Both the position numbers and the translations under genes were made by a program. This document shows positions 24,500-33,346 of a stretch of 64,000 bases of DNA, one piece after another (position 1 is the first letter of the stretch; each line of letters opens with the position of its first letter). A model generated the notes under the pieces. The model did not search any database. It was not told the origin of the DNA and was given only the letters and a program-made list of their open reading frames with translations. Origin of the DNA: Methanomicrobiales archaeon HGW-Methanomicrobiales-3 (lineage in GTDB: Archaea > Halobacteriota > Methanomicrobia > Methanomicrobiales > Methanospirillaceae); assembly GCA_002839605.1 (NCBI GenBank), contig PGYK01000006.1:96019-160018 (forward strand), in the 5' to 3' direction.

Positions 24500-26509
24500 G
24501 TGGTATTCGCCCTCTTTACCGACATCCTGATCGTCTTCTCGATAGCGCTCATAGTCGGCCTCATCTTCAACCGTCTCAAAGTCCCCCCGCTCGTCGCATT
24601 CATCCTGACCGGCATCATCGTCGGCCCGTACGGCTTCTCGTTAATCCAGAGCGAGGAGCAGGTCAATGCTCTTGCCGAGATCGGCATCATCCTTCTGCTC
24701 TTCACCATCGGCATCGAGTTCTCCTTCAAAGACCTCTGGAAGATCCGGCTCATCGCGCTCGTTGGCGGAGCCCTGCAGGTTGGCCTCTCGTTTATCTTCT
24801 TCTGCGGCCTTGCGCTTCTCGTCGGCTGGCCGACCGGCGAGGCAATCCTGATGGGTTTTTTACTCTCCCTCTCAAGCACCGCAATCGTGCTGAAGATCCT
24901 TCACGAGCGCGGGGAGATCGACTCCCCGCACGGCAGCATCGCACTGGGGATCCTCATCTTCCAGGACCTTGCTGCCATCCCGATGATCATGGCAATCCCG
25001 TTTCTTGCCAGCACCACCCTTTTTAGTATCGAACCGCTCCTCACAGGAACCGACCTGCTCTGGCTGGTATTCCAGGACATAGCCATTGTCGTCACGCTCA
25101 TTGTCAGCGCCAAATGGTTCGTTCCCCGTATGCTCTACGAGATCGCGAGAACGAAAAACCAGGAGATGTTCCTCCTCTTTGTCATCCTTATCTGCTTTGG
25201 CGTGGCATGGCTCGTCTCGTTTGCCGGCGTCTCCTTTGCCATCGGGGCGCTCCTTGCCGGCCTCATCATCTCAGGATCGGAATACAGCCACCAGGTGGTC
25301 AGTATCGTGCTGCCCTTCCGGGACATCTTCACGAGTTTCTTCTTCATCTCGGTCGGGATGCTCGTCAACATCCATTTTGTTGCAGCCAACCTCTGGCTGG
25401 TCATCTTCCTCATCCTTATTGTGCTCGGTGCAAAAGCCCTTCTCTCAACAGCGGCTCCGCTTGCCCTCGGATACCCATTGAGGACCGCGGCCCTGAGCGG
25501 CCTTGCTCTTGCTCAGGTCGGAGAATTCTCGTTTATCATCGCCCAGAGCGGGGTGACCGCCGGCATATTGCCGGTCGACACCTACCAGATGTTCCTCGCA
25601 ATCGCGCTCGTGACCATGGCGGCAACTCCCTTTGTTCTTGACTTCGGGCATCCGTTCACCAGCCGCATCTGCCGGATTTCGGCCCTCTCCCGGATCGCGC
25701 AGGGGACCTGCGGCGTTGATGACGGAAAGCCCCACAAGGAGCGCAAAGACCACCTCGTCATCATCGGGTACGGGATCACGGGAAGGAACCTTGGAAGGGC
25801 CGCACGGCAGGGAAAGATCCCGTATGCCATCATTGAACTGAACCCCGACCTCGTGACCGAGGCGCGTCTCGAAGGCGAACCGGTCATCTTCGGTGATGCC
25901 ACGAGCGAGGGTGTGCTGAACCATGCCGGCATTCATCTGGCCCGGATCGCGGTTATCGCTATCAATGATCCGGTAGCGACCCGGAAGATCACTTCACAGG
26001 TCCGGCGGCTGAACGAAGGGATCACCATCATTGTGAGGACCCGGTATGTCAGCGAGATGGAAGCACTCTACCTGATGGGGGCTGATGAGGTGATAGCGGA
26101 GGAGTTCGAGACCTCGGTCGAGATCTTCACGGTCGTGCTCCACAGGTACTTTATCCCCTGGGACCAGATCGAGGCGTTCATTGGCGAGGTGCGGGCCGGC
26201 GGGTACCAGATGCTCCGCAAGAGGAGCGAGCCGGTATCCGGCCTCCCCGATCTCGTAAAGAACATCCCGAACATCACCATCTCTGCGTTCACCATCGAGG
26301 ACAGATCGCCCCTTGCGGGAAAGACGCTTGCCGAGTTCAACCTGCGCAAACGGCACAATATCACCATCCTTGCTCTCCAGCGGGGTGACGCGACCATCAC
26401 GGGACTTGGCGGGGAGACCCGGCTTGAGGCCGGCGATGTGGCTATCGTGTACGGGACACCCTCGTATATCGCGCTCGCGGCGCCACTGTTTCGGAAGGAG
26501 GAGGGATAA
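24500..26509 (+). CDS. CPA2-family cation:proton antiporter with TrkA-N and TrkA-C domains
   Basis: The 669-residue protein has about 12 membrane helices (residues 1-390) with the CPA2 pattern: LKVPPLVAFILTGIIVGP, IGIEFSFKDLWK, and the ion-site region around FAGVSFAIGALLAG. A RCK/TrkA-N domain (~412-525; VIIGYGITGRNLGRAA dinucleotide fold) and a TrkA-C domain (~545-640) follow. KefB/KefC-type relatives move K+ or Na+ against H+ under nucleotide control. The start is a GTG at 24500 after a strong GGAGG. It is a lone gene. Confidence 0.9.
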   Translation: MVFALFTDILIVFSIALIVGLIFNRLKVPPLVAFILTGIIVGPYGFSLIQSEEQVNALAEIGIILLLFTIGIEFSFKDLWKIRLIALVGGALQVGLSFIFFCGLALLVGWPTGEAILMGFLLSLSSTAIVLKILHERGEIDSPHGSIALGILIFQDLAAIPMIMAIPFLASTTLFSIEPLLTGTDLLWLVFQDIAIVVTLIVSAKWFVPRMLYEIARTKNQEMFLLFVILICFGVAWLVSFAGVSFAIGALLAGLIISGSEYSHQVVSIVLPFRDIFTSFFFISVGMLVNIHFVAANLWLVIFLILIVLGAKALLSTAAPLALGYPLRTAALSGLALAQVGEFSFIIAQSGVTAGILPVDTYQMFLAIALVTMAATPFVLDFGHPFTSRICRISALSRIAQGTCGVDDGKPHKERKDHLVIIGYGITGRNLGRAARQGKIPYAIIELNPDLVTEARLEGEPVIFGDATSEGVLNHAGIHLARIAVIAINDPVATRKITSQVRRLNEGITIIVRTRYVSEMEALYLMGADEVIAEEFETSVEIFTVVLHRYFIPWDQIEAFIGEVRAGGYQMLRKRSEPVSGLPDLVKNIPNITISAFTIEDRSPLAGKTLAEFNLRKRHNITILALQRGDATITGLGGETRLEAGDVAIVYGTPSYIALAAPLFRKEEG

Positions 26510-26675
26510 CGAGACGGGGATCGCCGGATCTGCCCGATCTCACGATAAAACCGGGGTTTCTCGTTTCTTTTCATCCGGTTGTGAACGGGGCAGCCAGGCC
26601 ATCCATCGCCACCCCATTATACAAACCGGACGAGCATCAGGCATATTCCCGGACACGTTCAATAGCACAATCCGG

Positions 26676-27038
26676 TCACATTCGTTTCACGTCGCCACAG
26701 ATCCTCCGGATCGCGGGGGAGTCCTGTTCCCGGAGCCGGTAGATCTTGTGGTTTGATCGATAATACGATTCAATGAGCCCGCCATCCCGGAGTTTCTTTA
26801 AATTGTACGAGATGAGGTTCCGGGGCTCCTCAAAAACATAAAAAAACTCGCAGACACAGTGATCCCGGTTGAGCAGCATCAGGATGATCCGGAGACGGAG
26901 CGGGTGGGCAAGGAGTTTTATGAGCCGGTCCAGGTCCGTGACCGACACGGAACCGAGCATCTCCTTTTCAATACGCAGTTCGTCTTCCCAGTCGCTCCGG
27001 AGGGCGCAGTCGGCCGGACAGCAGCGGGCAGTTGCCAT
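26676..27038 (-). CDS. ArsR/SmtB-family metal-sensing repressor
   Basis: The 120-residue winged-helix protein has LIKLLAHPLRLRIILMLL, the recognition-helix cysteine motif DHCVCEFF typical of arsenic/antimony sensors, and the wing NLKKLRDGGLIESYYRSNHKIYRLR. The N-terminus has an extra CCPADC, which could add a metal site. It is divergent from the DGC-family protein, with a 147-bp shared promoter region, and probably represses it. The actual inducer is unknown. Confidence 0.88.
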   Translation of the reverse strand: MATARCCPADCALRSDWEDELRIEKEMLGSVSVTDLDRLIKLLAHPLRLRIILMLLNRDHCVCEFFYVFEEPRNLISYNLKKLRDGGLIESYYRSNHKIYRLREQDSPAIRRICGDVKRM

Positions 27039-27185
27039 GAGAAAAGATTGATGGGGGAAGACTAATAGATTCCCGCTTTTTAAAAAATAGTCATGATCGG
27101 ATAAAGGAGATCCGTCCAGTACAATTTTATTTGAAATCCGGTTCCGGCTTCTATATAGAGACAGTTCCTATGTGCTGTGAGAATT

Positions 27186-27737
27186 ATGGAGTACGAAACC
27201 GTAAGAATTGCAAAGGTGACCGGGAAGTGCCCGGCCTGTGAAGATTATGCAGCGAAGAATTCCACGACCCCGCCAAAGATCGCGGTGATGGCCTGCGAGG
27301 GTGCATGCGCCCGGGGCGAAGTTGCACGAAGGGCTGCAAACCTTATAGCCCACCGGCTGGCAAGGGACGAGACCGTCCGGATCTGCCTTGGCGGTGCATT
27401 CACCAAAGATACCGGCCAGCGGAACCTTGTGCGCCGGGCAGAGAAGGTGATCGCCATCGAGGGCTGTTTCATCAACTGCTCCTCGCGGATGATGGAAGGG
27501 GTTTTGCCGGAGGTGAAACCTGAGATCGTCCGGGCGGACCTTATCTACAACCTCGATCTGCCGTTTGGGATCGATGAGGTGCCGGACGATATGTTCACGG
27601 TCTATGCCTGCCAGGTTGCGGAGCAGGTTGTCCACAATTTCGGGAAAAAATCCGGGGGTTGTGGCACCCCGGACGAGGGATCCGGCTGTTCAGCGGGCGG
27701 GTGCAGCCAGAAGCCGGACGGGGGTTGCGGCCAGTAA
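27186..27737 (+). CDS. DGC-domain putative zinc-binding protein with Cys-rich tail
   Basis: The 183-residue product carries the DGC-family pattern: CPACEDY near residue 20, VMACEGACARGEVARRAAN, ICLGGAFTKDTGQR, IAIEGCFINCSSRMMEG, and FTVYACQVAEQVV. The C-terminal 25 residues are rich in Gly and Cys (GGCGTPDEGSGCSAGGC), suggesting metal capture. DGC proteins are of unknown activity and often neighbour metal resistance genes. The ATG at 27186 follows a CTATATAG box by about 30 bp, so a near-leaderless transcript is likely; a GTG three codons earlier is less likely. Confidence 0.82.
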   Translation: MEYETVRIAKVTGKCPACEDYAAKNSTTPPKIAVMACEGACARGEVARRAANLIAHRLARDETVRICLGGAFTKDTGQRNLVRRAEKVIAIEGCFINCSSRMMEGVLPEVKPEIVRADLIYNLDLPFGIDEVPDDMFTVYACQVAEQVVHNFGKKSGGCGTPDEGSGCSAGGCSQKPDGGCGQ

Positions 27738-27768
27738 GGGAAACATCCGGCAGCCGGAGATTTATCCC

Positions 27769-28323
27769 TCATTTCCTCAACTTCAGATGATAGTTCCGTT
27801 GCCGGGCTACGTCATCCAGGAGTGCATGAAGCACCCCGGCTTTCTCTTTGATTGCCAGCCCGGCGGAGTTCTTTTTCGCTTCAGCCAGAATTCGTTCCAG
27901 TTCAGCGATCGCAAGAACGGTAGCGGCAATGCAGTAGTAGCTCTTTGAACGACCTTCGTTGAACTCGGCAAGCATCTCATTCAGGAGGCTTTCTCTCTTC
28001 TTCTGCAGGTTTTCAAACGCCTCCACGCCGTCCTTTTGGATAAAGGCAATATCGTCCTCAAGGGTCTGGTAACACTTGAATGAATCGGCGGTTTTCCCGG
28101 CCTTTCGGTGTCTGGCCCATTTTTCACACATCTCCTGCTCTTTGCAGTCCCAGCAGAATTCCACTCCTTTTTTCTTTAAAGCGCAGGTGATGAACGGGCA
28201 GCCGGCAGAGATCCGGGATTCGGTCTTGCAGCCGCCGCACCGGCTTCTCCCTTCCGTGTGGTAATGGGGGCAGAGCCGGCAGGAGAGACCGCAGATGGCA
28301 ATTTCAGGATAGCTGATGGTCAT
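27769..28323 (-). CDS. DUF3795 cysteine-rich protein
   Basis: The 184-residue product begins with the DUF3795 cysteine array: CGLSCRLCPHYHTEGRSRC, then CGGC, CPFITCAL, and FCWDCKEQEMCEKWARH. The rest is a charged helical region with a final basic end. Members are common in methanogens, probably bind a metal or Fe-S cluster in the N-terminus, and have no known function. The gene is convergent with the DGC gene (31-bp gap). Confidence 0.85.
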   Translation of the reverse strand: MTISYPEIAICGLSCRLCPHYHTEGRSRCGGCKTESRISAGCPFITCALKKKGVEFCWDCKEQEMCEKWARHRKAGKTADSFKCYQTLEDDIAFIQKDGVEAFENLQKKRESLLNEMLAEFNEGRSKSYYCIAATVLAIAELERILAEAKKNSAGLAIKEKAGVLHALLDDVARQRNYHLKLRK

Positions 28324-28541
28324 AATCGCTGTACTCTACTATCTTTTCGGTATCGCTCAAAAATTCTCTCCAATCCCGGGATGAACGTACACGCGGGTGC
28401 CGGAAAAGGATGGCAAAAAATAGGGATTGCCGAAGAAAATTGGAGGGTGCATGATTGGCCGGGTCTGCTGAACATCACACCGACAACGGCATTCGTTCAA
28501 CAACAAATCCATTAAAATCGTGCGATTATTCTGTTTTCTCT

Positions 28542-28780
28542 GCTCTGTAGAAATCCTTACCACTCTCCAGAATTCGATTGCGATAGAGCCACGGGCGCTC
28601 GGGGTCTCGTCGACCCTCGCCCCGTGGAGCATCAAAGAGGTAGTGGATTTTGTGAGTGAAAATTGCTAGAAATTGGGGGTCAAGGGGGATTACCCCCTTG
28701 GGCTGCCTCCCCCTTTGGGGGAGAGAGGGGGTCACCTTCACAAATTCCACTGAGCGTTTCTGAAAGGATTTCGACAGAGC
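28542..28780 (-). repeat. MITE-like dispersed element, copy B (inverted)
   Basis: The ends GCTCTGTAGAAATCCTTAC (28542) and GAAAGGATTTCGACAGAGC (28762) are 19-bp terminal inverted repeats with two mismatches. On the minus strand the order matches copy A: CTCTCCCCCAAA motif, GGGGG...CCCCC palindrome, then the 39-bp hairpin (here 28589-28627, CCACGGG...CCCGTGG). It is 239 bp and fills much of the 535-bp gap between the DUF3795 gene and moaE. I found no gene in the rest of the gap. Confidence 0.78.
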
Positions 28781-28858
28781 CGTTTTCTTAAAAATCATCC
28801 CTGGATCACAACAACGGCACCGGTACACGGAAAGCATGCTTAAAAAGGGGGTTAGCGG

Positions 28859-29287
28859 TCATTCCTGCGGTTTCCCCGCACCATGCCCGTGCTCGCCGTC
28901 AACCCATCGCCCGCCATCTCGGGTGAGCTCCTTCTTCCAGATCGGGACGGTGTGCTTGAGCTCATCGATGATGAACCGCGAGCCGTCATATGCCTCGTGC
29001 CGGTGGCCGGCGCTCACCACGATGACGACAATATTTTCCCCGATCGCAAGCCTCCCGATCCGGTGGACGATTGAGACATGTAACAGACCGAACCGCTCCG
29101 TTGCCTCCACTGCGATCTTTTCCAGTCCGGCAACCGCAACATCCTCATACGCTTCGAGTTCCATCTCGGTGATCCCGTCATCCCGCACGATCCCGTCAAA
29201 GACAACGACCGCGCCCGTCCCGGGCACCTTTGCTGCCGCGATCATTGCCGCGACATCCACATCGTCTGTCTGGATACGAATCATCAT
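28859..29287 (-). CDS. moaE: Molybdopterin synthase catalytic subunit
   Basis: The 142-residue product has the MoaE pattern: GTGAVVVFDGIVRDD, LEAYEDVAVAGLEKIA, VSIVHRIGRLAIGE, VVIVVSAGHRHEAYDGSRFIIDELK and the catalytic lysine block TVPIWKKE. With MoaD it converts precursor Z to molybdopterin by adding two sulfurs. The open frame upstream to 29347 overlaps moaD and is not needed; the ATG at 29287 (or 29284) lies just after the moaD stop codon. This is the last gene of the leftward nifS-iscU-hesA-moaD-moaE series. Confidence 0.93.
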   Translation of the reverse strand: MMIRIQTDDVDVAAMIAAAKVPGTGAVVVFDGIVRDDGITEMELEAYEDVAVAGLEKIAVEATERFGLLHVSIVHRIGRLAIGENIVVIVVSAGHRHEAYDGSRFIIDELKHTVPIWKKELTRDGGRWVDGEHGHGAGKPQE

Positions 29288-29294
29288 ACTTCCC

Positions 29295-29573
29295 TCATCC
29301 CCCCGCAACCGGCGGAAATATCGCAATCTCGTCACCATCCGCGACAATCACCGTGCCGGCGTCGGCAGTCTCGATGCGTTTGCCGTTCTGCATGACAATG
29401 ACAAACTCCCGGAACGTGCCGTGTTCATCGAAGATCGCATTATACCCTTCCCGGTTCTTTTGGGCGATGCCGTCAACGAGCAAAGCTATGGAGGAACCGT
29501 TTGCGGGTTCGGCAATTATTTCCGTCCCCAGCAGCTCCCGGAACCGGGCAAAAAATCGTACTTTTACGCTCAT
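29295..29573 (-). CDS. moaD: Molybdopterin synthase sulfur carrier
   Basis: The 92-residue ubiquitin-fold protein starts VKVRFFARFRELLGTE and ends IAIFPPVAGG; the terminal Gly-Gly is the site of adenylation and thiocarboxylation. It supplies sulfur to MoaE and is activated by the E1-like enzyme encoded just upstream, with which it overlaps by four bases. The loop region near VDGIAQKNREGYN is typical of archaeal MoaD. Confidence 0.92.
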   Translation of the reverse strand: MSVKVRFFARFRELLGTEIIAEPANGSSIALLVDGIAQKNREGYNAIFDEHGTFREFVIVMQNGKRIETADAGTVIVADGDEIAIFPPVAGG

Positions 29574-30325
29574 GATTTCTCCTTATAAAGGGTTGTTGGC
29601 GTGGGGGAACCGCAGGCAGGGCACGACGGATCCTGAACAATCGTTATCTCCTCGGCTTTTGCACAAAGCCCATCCCAGATGAAGAGCCGGCCGGCCAACA
29701 GGTCGCCCTGCCCGACAAGATACTTGACAACCTCGGTTGCCTGCACCGTACCAATCACCCCGGCCGTTGCACCAATGACCGGGGAGGTCTCCTTTGGGGG
29801 GGCTTTTTTGAAGATACATGCAAGACAGGGGGTCTGGCCCGGAATGATCGTGGTTGCCTGCCCGTAAAAGCCGCGGATTGCGCCGTGGAAGAACGGGACC
29901 TTCTTCTCCAGCGCAACCCGGTTTAACAGGTAGCGGACAGGATAGTTATCCATGGCATCGACGATCCCGTCGACCCTGCCCACGAGATCGTGGATATTCT
30001 CTTCACTGATGGTGGTATCGATAGCATTGACCGTGATGTCCGGGTTGTAATCCTGGAGTTTTGCAATGGCAGAGACCGTCTTCTTCTTCCCGATGTCCCG
30101 GTCGGCATGAAGAACCTGGCGGTTTAGATTGCTCTGCTCAACGGTGTCCATATCGACAATGGTGATCGTTCCGACACCGGCGACCGCGAGGTAGATGGCG
30201 GCGGGAGAACCAAGACCGCCCGCACCGGCAATGAAGATATGCGCAGATTTCAACCGCTCCTGCCCCTCGTCGCCAAAGAGGGGGATCTGCCGTTTGTACC
30301 GTTCCCGTTCGCGTTCAGACAGCAT
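29570..30325 (-). CDS. moeB: E1-like adenylyltransferase (MoeB/ThiF/HesA family)
   Basis: The 251-residue enzyme adenylates the C-terminus of a small sulfur carrier. Motifs are FIAGAGGLGSPAAIYLAVAG with ATP-binding glycine loop (~30-50), the DMDTVEQSNLNRQ loop, and two zinc pairs (CLAC, CPAC). Length fits MoeB-type enzymes without a rhodanese domain. In archaea a single E1-like protein may activate several carriers, here MoaD at once downstream and possibly the SAMP-like protein at 35.4 kb. Confidence 0.9.
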   Translation of the reverse strand: MLSERERERYKRQIPLFGDEGQERLKSAHIFIAGAGGLGSPAAIYLAVAGVGTITIVDMDTVEQSNLNRQVLHADRDIGKKKTVSAIAKLQDYNPDITVNAIDTTISEENIHDLVGRVDGIVDAMDNYPVRYLLNRVALEKKVPFFHGAIRGFYGQATTIIPGQTPCLACIFKKAPPKETSPVIGATAGVIGTVQATEVVKYLVGQGDLLAGRLFIWDGLCAKAEEITIVQDPSCPACGSPTPTTLYKEKS

Positions 30326-30338
30326 TGTTCACCAGAAT

Positions 30339-30782
30339 TCAGGTCCCGCAGCTCATCTCTGTATCATCGTGAGAATGCGGGTTCTTCTCCACCCAAGGTT
30401 CAAGGCCCTGCTTTTTGCGGTAATCGTTGATGGCCTTGTGGATCCCCTCTTCCGCAAGCACCGAGCAGTGCATCTTGACAGGAGGGAGTCCTTCGAGCGC
30501 TTCTGCAACCGCCTTGTTCGAGACATCCCACGCTTCTTCAAGCGTCTTGCCCCGGACAAGTTCGGTTGCCATGCTGCTCGATGCAATGGCAGCCCCGCAG
30601 CCAAAGGTCTTGAACTTCGCGTCCGTGATGACGTTGTTCTCGATCTTGAGATAGATGTTCATGATGTCGCCGCAGACCGGGTTCCCGACCTCGCCGACAC
30701 CGCTCGCGTTCTCGATCTCGCCCACGTTCCGCGGGTTCTTGAAATGGTCCATGACCTTGTCACTGTACATTGCAGCCTCCAT
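30339..30782 (-). CDS. iscU: Fe-S cluster scaffold IscU/NifU
   Basis: The 147-residue scaffold carries the three cluster-binding cysteines in their usual contexts: NPVCGDIMNIYLK, FGCGAAIASSSMA and KMHCSVLAEEGIHKAI. The helix YSDKVMDHFKNPRNVGE starts the fold. It receives sulfur from the desulfurase encoded just upstream; the genes overlap by 23 bp, or 11 bp if the ATG at 30770 is used, hence translational coupling. Length is slightly above bacterial IscU because of a short C-terminal tail (NPHSHDDTEMSCGT). Confidence 0.93.
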   Translation of the reverse strand: MEAAMYSDKVMDHFKNPRNVGEIENASGVGEVGNPVCGDIMNIYLKIENNVITDAKFKTFGCGAAIASSSMATELVRGKTLEEAWDVSNKAVAEALEGLPPVKMHCSVLAEEGIHKAINDYRKKQGLEPWVEKNPHSHDDTEMSCGT

Positions 30783-31953
30783 CTTTCCCCTTGTAGAGCG
30801 GGGACATCTCCCGCAGCCGGGTCACGACTTTTGGGAGCACTTCGAGCACGAAGTCAACGTCCGCATCCGTGTTCACATCACCAAGCGTGAGCCGGAGCGA
30901 GCCATGCGAGATCTCGACCGGCAGGCCTGTTGCCAGCAGGACGTGGGAGGGTTCAAGCGAGCCGGAGGTGCACGCACTTCCCGTGGATGCACAAATCCCC
31001 TCGTCATCCAGCCAGAGCAGGATCGATTCGCCCTCGATGAACTCGAAACTGATGTTGATGTTGCCCGGCAGGCGCTTTTCGGGATGGCCGTTGAGCCGGG
31101 CATGGGGAATCTTTGCAAGAATTCCCTGCATGAGCCGGTCCCGCAGCGCCCGGATGCGGGCGTTGTGGCCTTCGATATCCGCTGTTGCAAGCGCGATCGC
31201 CTTCCCAAGCCCGACAATTCCGGCAATATTCTCCGTCCCGGCCCGGCGACGGCGTTCCTGGCCGCCGCCGTGGATGAGGGTGTCGATCTTCGTGCCTTTC
31301 CGGATATAGAGGGCCCCGACCCCCTTGGGGCCGTAGAACTTGTGGGCAGAAAGGGAGAGGAGATCGATGTTCTGGGCCTTCACATCGATGGCCACATTAC
31401 CGACTGCCTGTACGGCATCGGTATGGAACGGGATCTTGTGCTTCCGTGCAATCGCCCCCAGCTCAGCGATGGGCTCGATCGTCCCGATCTCGTTGTTGGC
31501 ATACATGATCGAAACGAGGATCGTCTGCTCCGTGATCGCCGCTTCAAGGGCTGCCGGGCTGACCAGCCCGAACTCGTCGACCGGGAGGTAGGTAACCGCA
31601 AAGCCCTGCTTCTCCAGGTACTGGCAGGTATGAATCACCGCATGGTGCTCGATTGCTGTGGTGATGATGTGGTTGCCTTTCTTCCGGTTGGCAAAGGCAA
31701 TGCCCTTGATCGCCCAGTTGTCGGATTCGCTGCCCCCGCTCGTGAAATAGATCTCGTCCGGTTCTGCCCCGAGAGCCGCTGCTACCTGCGCCCGGGCAGC
31801 ATCAATCGCCTTCTTCGAATCGCGGGCGATGCGGTAGATGGACGAGGGGTTGCCGAAGTGTTCGGTATGGTACGGTGCCATCGCGTTTGCAACCTCCGGT
31901 TTGACGTACGTGGTTGCCGAGTGGTCCAGGTAGATGATGCGTGTAGCTCCCAT
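30760..31953 (-). CDS. nifS: Cysteine desulfurase (NifS/IscS)
   Basis: The 397-residue class V PLP enzyme shows YLDHSATTYVKPEV, GSESDNWAIKGIAF, AIEHHAVIHTCQYL, ANNEIGTIEPI, the PLP lysine in SLSAHKFYGPKGVG, RAGTENIAGIVG, and the catalytic cysteine in STGSACTSGSLEPSHV. It releases sulfur from cysteine for IscU and perhaps for MoaD/Ncs6. It heads the leftward operon; a dyad at 31963-31987 lies just upstream. Confidence 0.95.
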   Translation of the reverse strand: MGATRIIYLDHSATTYVKPEVANAMAPYHTEHFGNPSSIYRIARDSKKAIDAARAQVAAALGAEPDEIYFTSGGSESDNWAIKGIAFANRKKGNHIITTAIEHHAVIHTCQYLEKQGFAVTYLPVDEFGLVSPAALEAAITEQTILVSIMYANNEIGTIEPIAELGAIARKHKIPFHTDAVQAVGNVAIDVKAQNIDLLSLSAHKFYGPKGVGALYIRKGTKIDTLIHGGGQERRRRAGTENIAGIVGLGKAIALATADIEGHNARIRALRDRLMQGILAKIPHARLNGHPEKRLPGNINISFEFIEGESILLWLDDEGICASTGSACTSGSLEPSHVLLATGLPVEISHGSLRLTLGDVNTDADVDFVLEVLPKVVTRLREMSPLYKGKDGGCNVQ

Positions 31954-31962
31954 GCAAAGGTT

Positions 31963-31987
31963 CCGTGTAACCTGAATATGTACACGG
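31963..31987. promoter_or_regulatory. Dyad CCGTGTA-N11-TACACGG before nifS
   Basis: A perfect 7-bp inverted repeat with an 11-bp spacer ends 10 bp upstream of the nifS start codon. An AT-rich stretch (GAATAATC on the minus strand, about 32000) is a likely TATA box, so the dyad would cover the transcription start. It may serve Fe-S or sulfur-responsive control; the regulator is not known, though an HTH gene lies divergently 160 bp away. Confidence 0.4.
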
Positions 31988-32145
31988 ATCGTCAGATTAT
32001 TCTTTCCGTTTGGAGTGCTCCCTTACCAAAAAAATTCCAGCAACGGACGTGTCACCCGCAAGGTTTTTGCAATGGGGGGCCTAATCACAATCGTGAAAGC
32101 ACGGTAGTTTTTTTTAAAAAACCGGATTGGAACGGATGTGTTGTG

Positions 32146-32478
32146 ATGGAAGCGCCCTGCCAGAAGATTGTCTGGGAAGTTCTGCCCGCTATAAAAGCGG
32201 CAATCGCTGCCGAACTCGTCCGTTCAGGGATCACCCAGGCAGAAGCTGCGCGAATGCTCTCGATGGCCCCGTCCGCAGTATCCCAGTACCTTTCCGGCAA
32301 GCGCGGGTACCGAATGACGTTTGAGGATGAAGTGAAGATCTCGATTGAACTCCTTGCCCGCGATCTTATCGATAAAAAGCCAGTCAGTCTTGTTACGCGC
32401 ACCTGCGATATCTGCCGGCTGATGCAGGGAAGTGACAGCGTCTGTGAACGCCTGCCGGATGAATGCAGCGGGAAATGA
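32146..32478 (+). CDS. HTH (XRE/COG2522-like) transcriptional regulator with C-terminal CxxC
   Basis: The 110-residue protein has a Cro/C1-type helix-turn-helix at ~20-50 (ELVRSGITQAEAARMLSMA, then SAVSQYLSGKRGY) and a C-terminal region with CDICRLMQ and other cysteines (SVCERLP, DECSGK) that could bind a metal or cluster. It matches the archaeal COG2522 class. The longer open frame upstream is antisense to nifS and was discarded. It is the first gene before larE and fdhD and divergent from nifS, so it may regulate either side. Confidence 0.82.
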   Translation: MEAPCQKIVWEVLPAIKAAIAAELVRSGITQAEAARMLSMAPSAVSQYLSGKRGYRMTFEDEVKISIELLARDLIDKKPVSLVTRTCDICRLMQGSDSVCERLPDECSGK

Positions 32479-32521
32479 TTGATTTCGACCTGATAAGCAA
32501 AGAAGATACAAGGATACTCAT

Positions 32522-33346
32522 ATGACCCGCACGACAACGATACGCAGACTCAAAAAAATCCTTGCCGAAATGGGGCCGGTGCTGGTGGCATTTTCCGGAG
32601 GGGTTGACAGCACGCTCCTTGCAGCCATCGCCCGCGACGTGTGGGGAGCGAAGGCTGCCTGTGTCCTGCTCGACAGTCCGGTTGTACCACGGGCAGCAGT
32701 TAGGCAGGCAGAAACGATTGCAGGCGAGCTTGGCCTCTCGCTGGAAATCATCCCCATTCCCCTGCTGGACTATGAAACGTTCTGCCGCAATCCCCCAGAC
32801 CGTTGCTTCCATTGTAAGAAGATGATGGCTGAACGTCTTAAAGAGCGGGCTCGCGAACAGGGAATTGGCATTGTTGTGGACGGGGCAAACATCTCGGACA
32901 CGGCCGAGCACCGCCCCGGGCTTCTGGCAGCTACCGAAGCCGGGATCCGCCACCCGTTCATCGAAGCGGGGATGACAAAGCAGGATATCCGCACCATGGC
33001 CCGCGAACTCGGTCTTCCCGTCTGGCAGAAGCCCTCAGCAGCCTGTCTTGCCTCCCGGATCCCGTACGGGGATCCCATCACGGGGGAGAAACTCCGCATG
33101 ATCGAGGAGGCCGAGGCGTTCTTGGCAGACTTCGGCATCGGACAGGTACGGGTACGCCTGCATGGCAACCTTGCCCGCATCGAAGTCCATAAAGAGGATT
33201 GGGAGAAGATACTGGATCAGCAACCAGCCATAACCGAAAGATTCCGTTCCCTCGGATTTGCCTATGTCACGCTCGATCTTGACGGGTACCGCAGCGGCAG
33301 CATGGATGAGGTGCTGGACGATACGCAGAAACAGAAAGACCCATGA
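32522..33346 (+). CDS. larE: LarE-family sulfur transferase (ATP-dependent, PP-loop)
   Basis: The 274-residue protein has the PP-loop AFSGGVDSTLLAAIA, LDSPVVPRAAVRQA, and the LarE region KPSAACLASRIPYGDPI. Besides the cysteine in SAACLASR (the sacrificial residue in some LarE enzymes) it has CFHC upstream. The CxxC...C combination is that of the [4Fe-4S]-type LarE, which carries an extra sulfide rather than sacrificing cysteine. In lactobacilli LarE builds the nickel-pincer cofactor; no larB/larC genes are nearby, so another thiolation role is likely. It overlaps fdhD by ATGA. Confidence 0.85.
   Translation: MTRTTTIRRLKKILAEMGPVLVAFSGGVDSTLLAAIARDVWGAKAACVLLDSPVVPRAAVRQAETIAGELGLSLEIIPIPLLDYETFCRNPPDRCFHCKKMMAERLKERAREQGIGIVVDGANISDTAEHRPGLLAATEAGIRHPFIEAGMTKQDIRTMARELGLPVWQKPSAACLASRIPYGDPITGEKLRMIEEAEAFLADFGIGQVRVRLHGNLARIEVHKEDWEKILDQQPAITERFRSLGFAYVTLDLDGYRSGSMDEVLDDTQKQKDP

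Noticed and set aside
30655..32145. Long rightward open frame continuing into the HTH gene
   Set aside because: It is antisense to nifS and iscU with no protein-like composition; only the last 110 codons from ATG 32146 encode a recognisable HTH protein.
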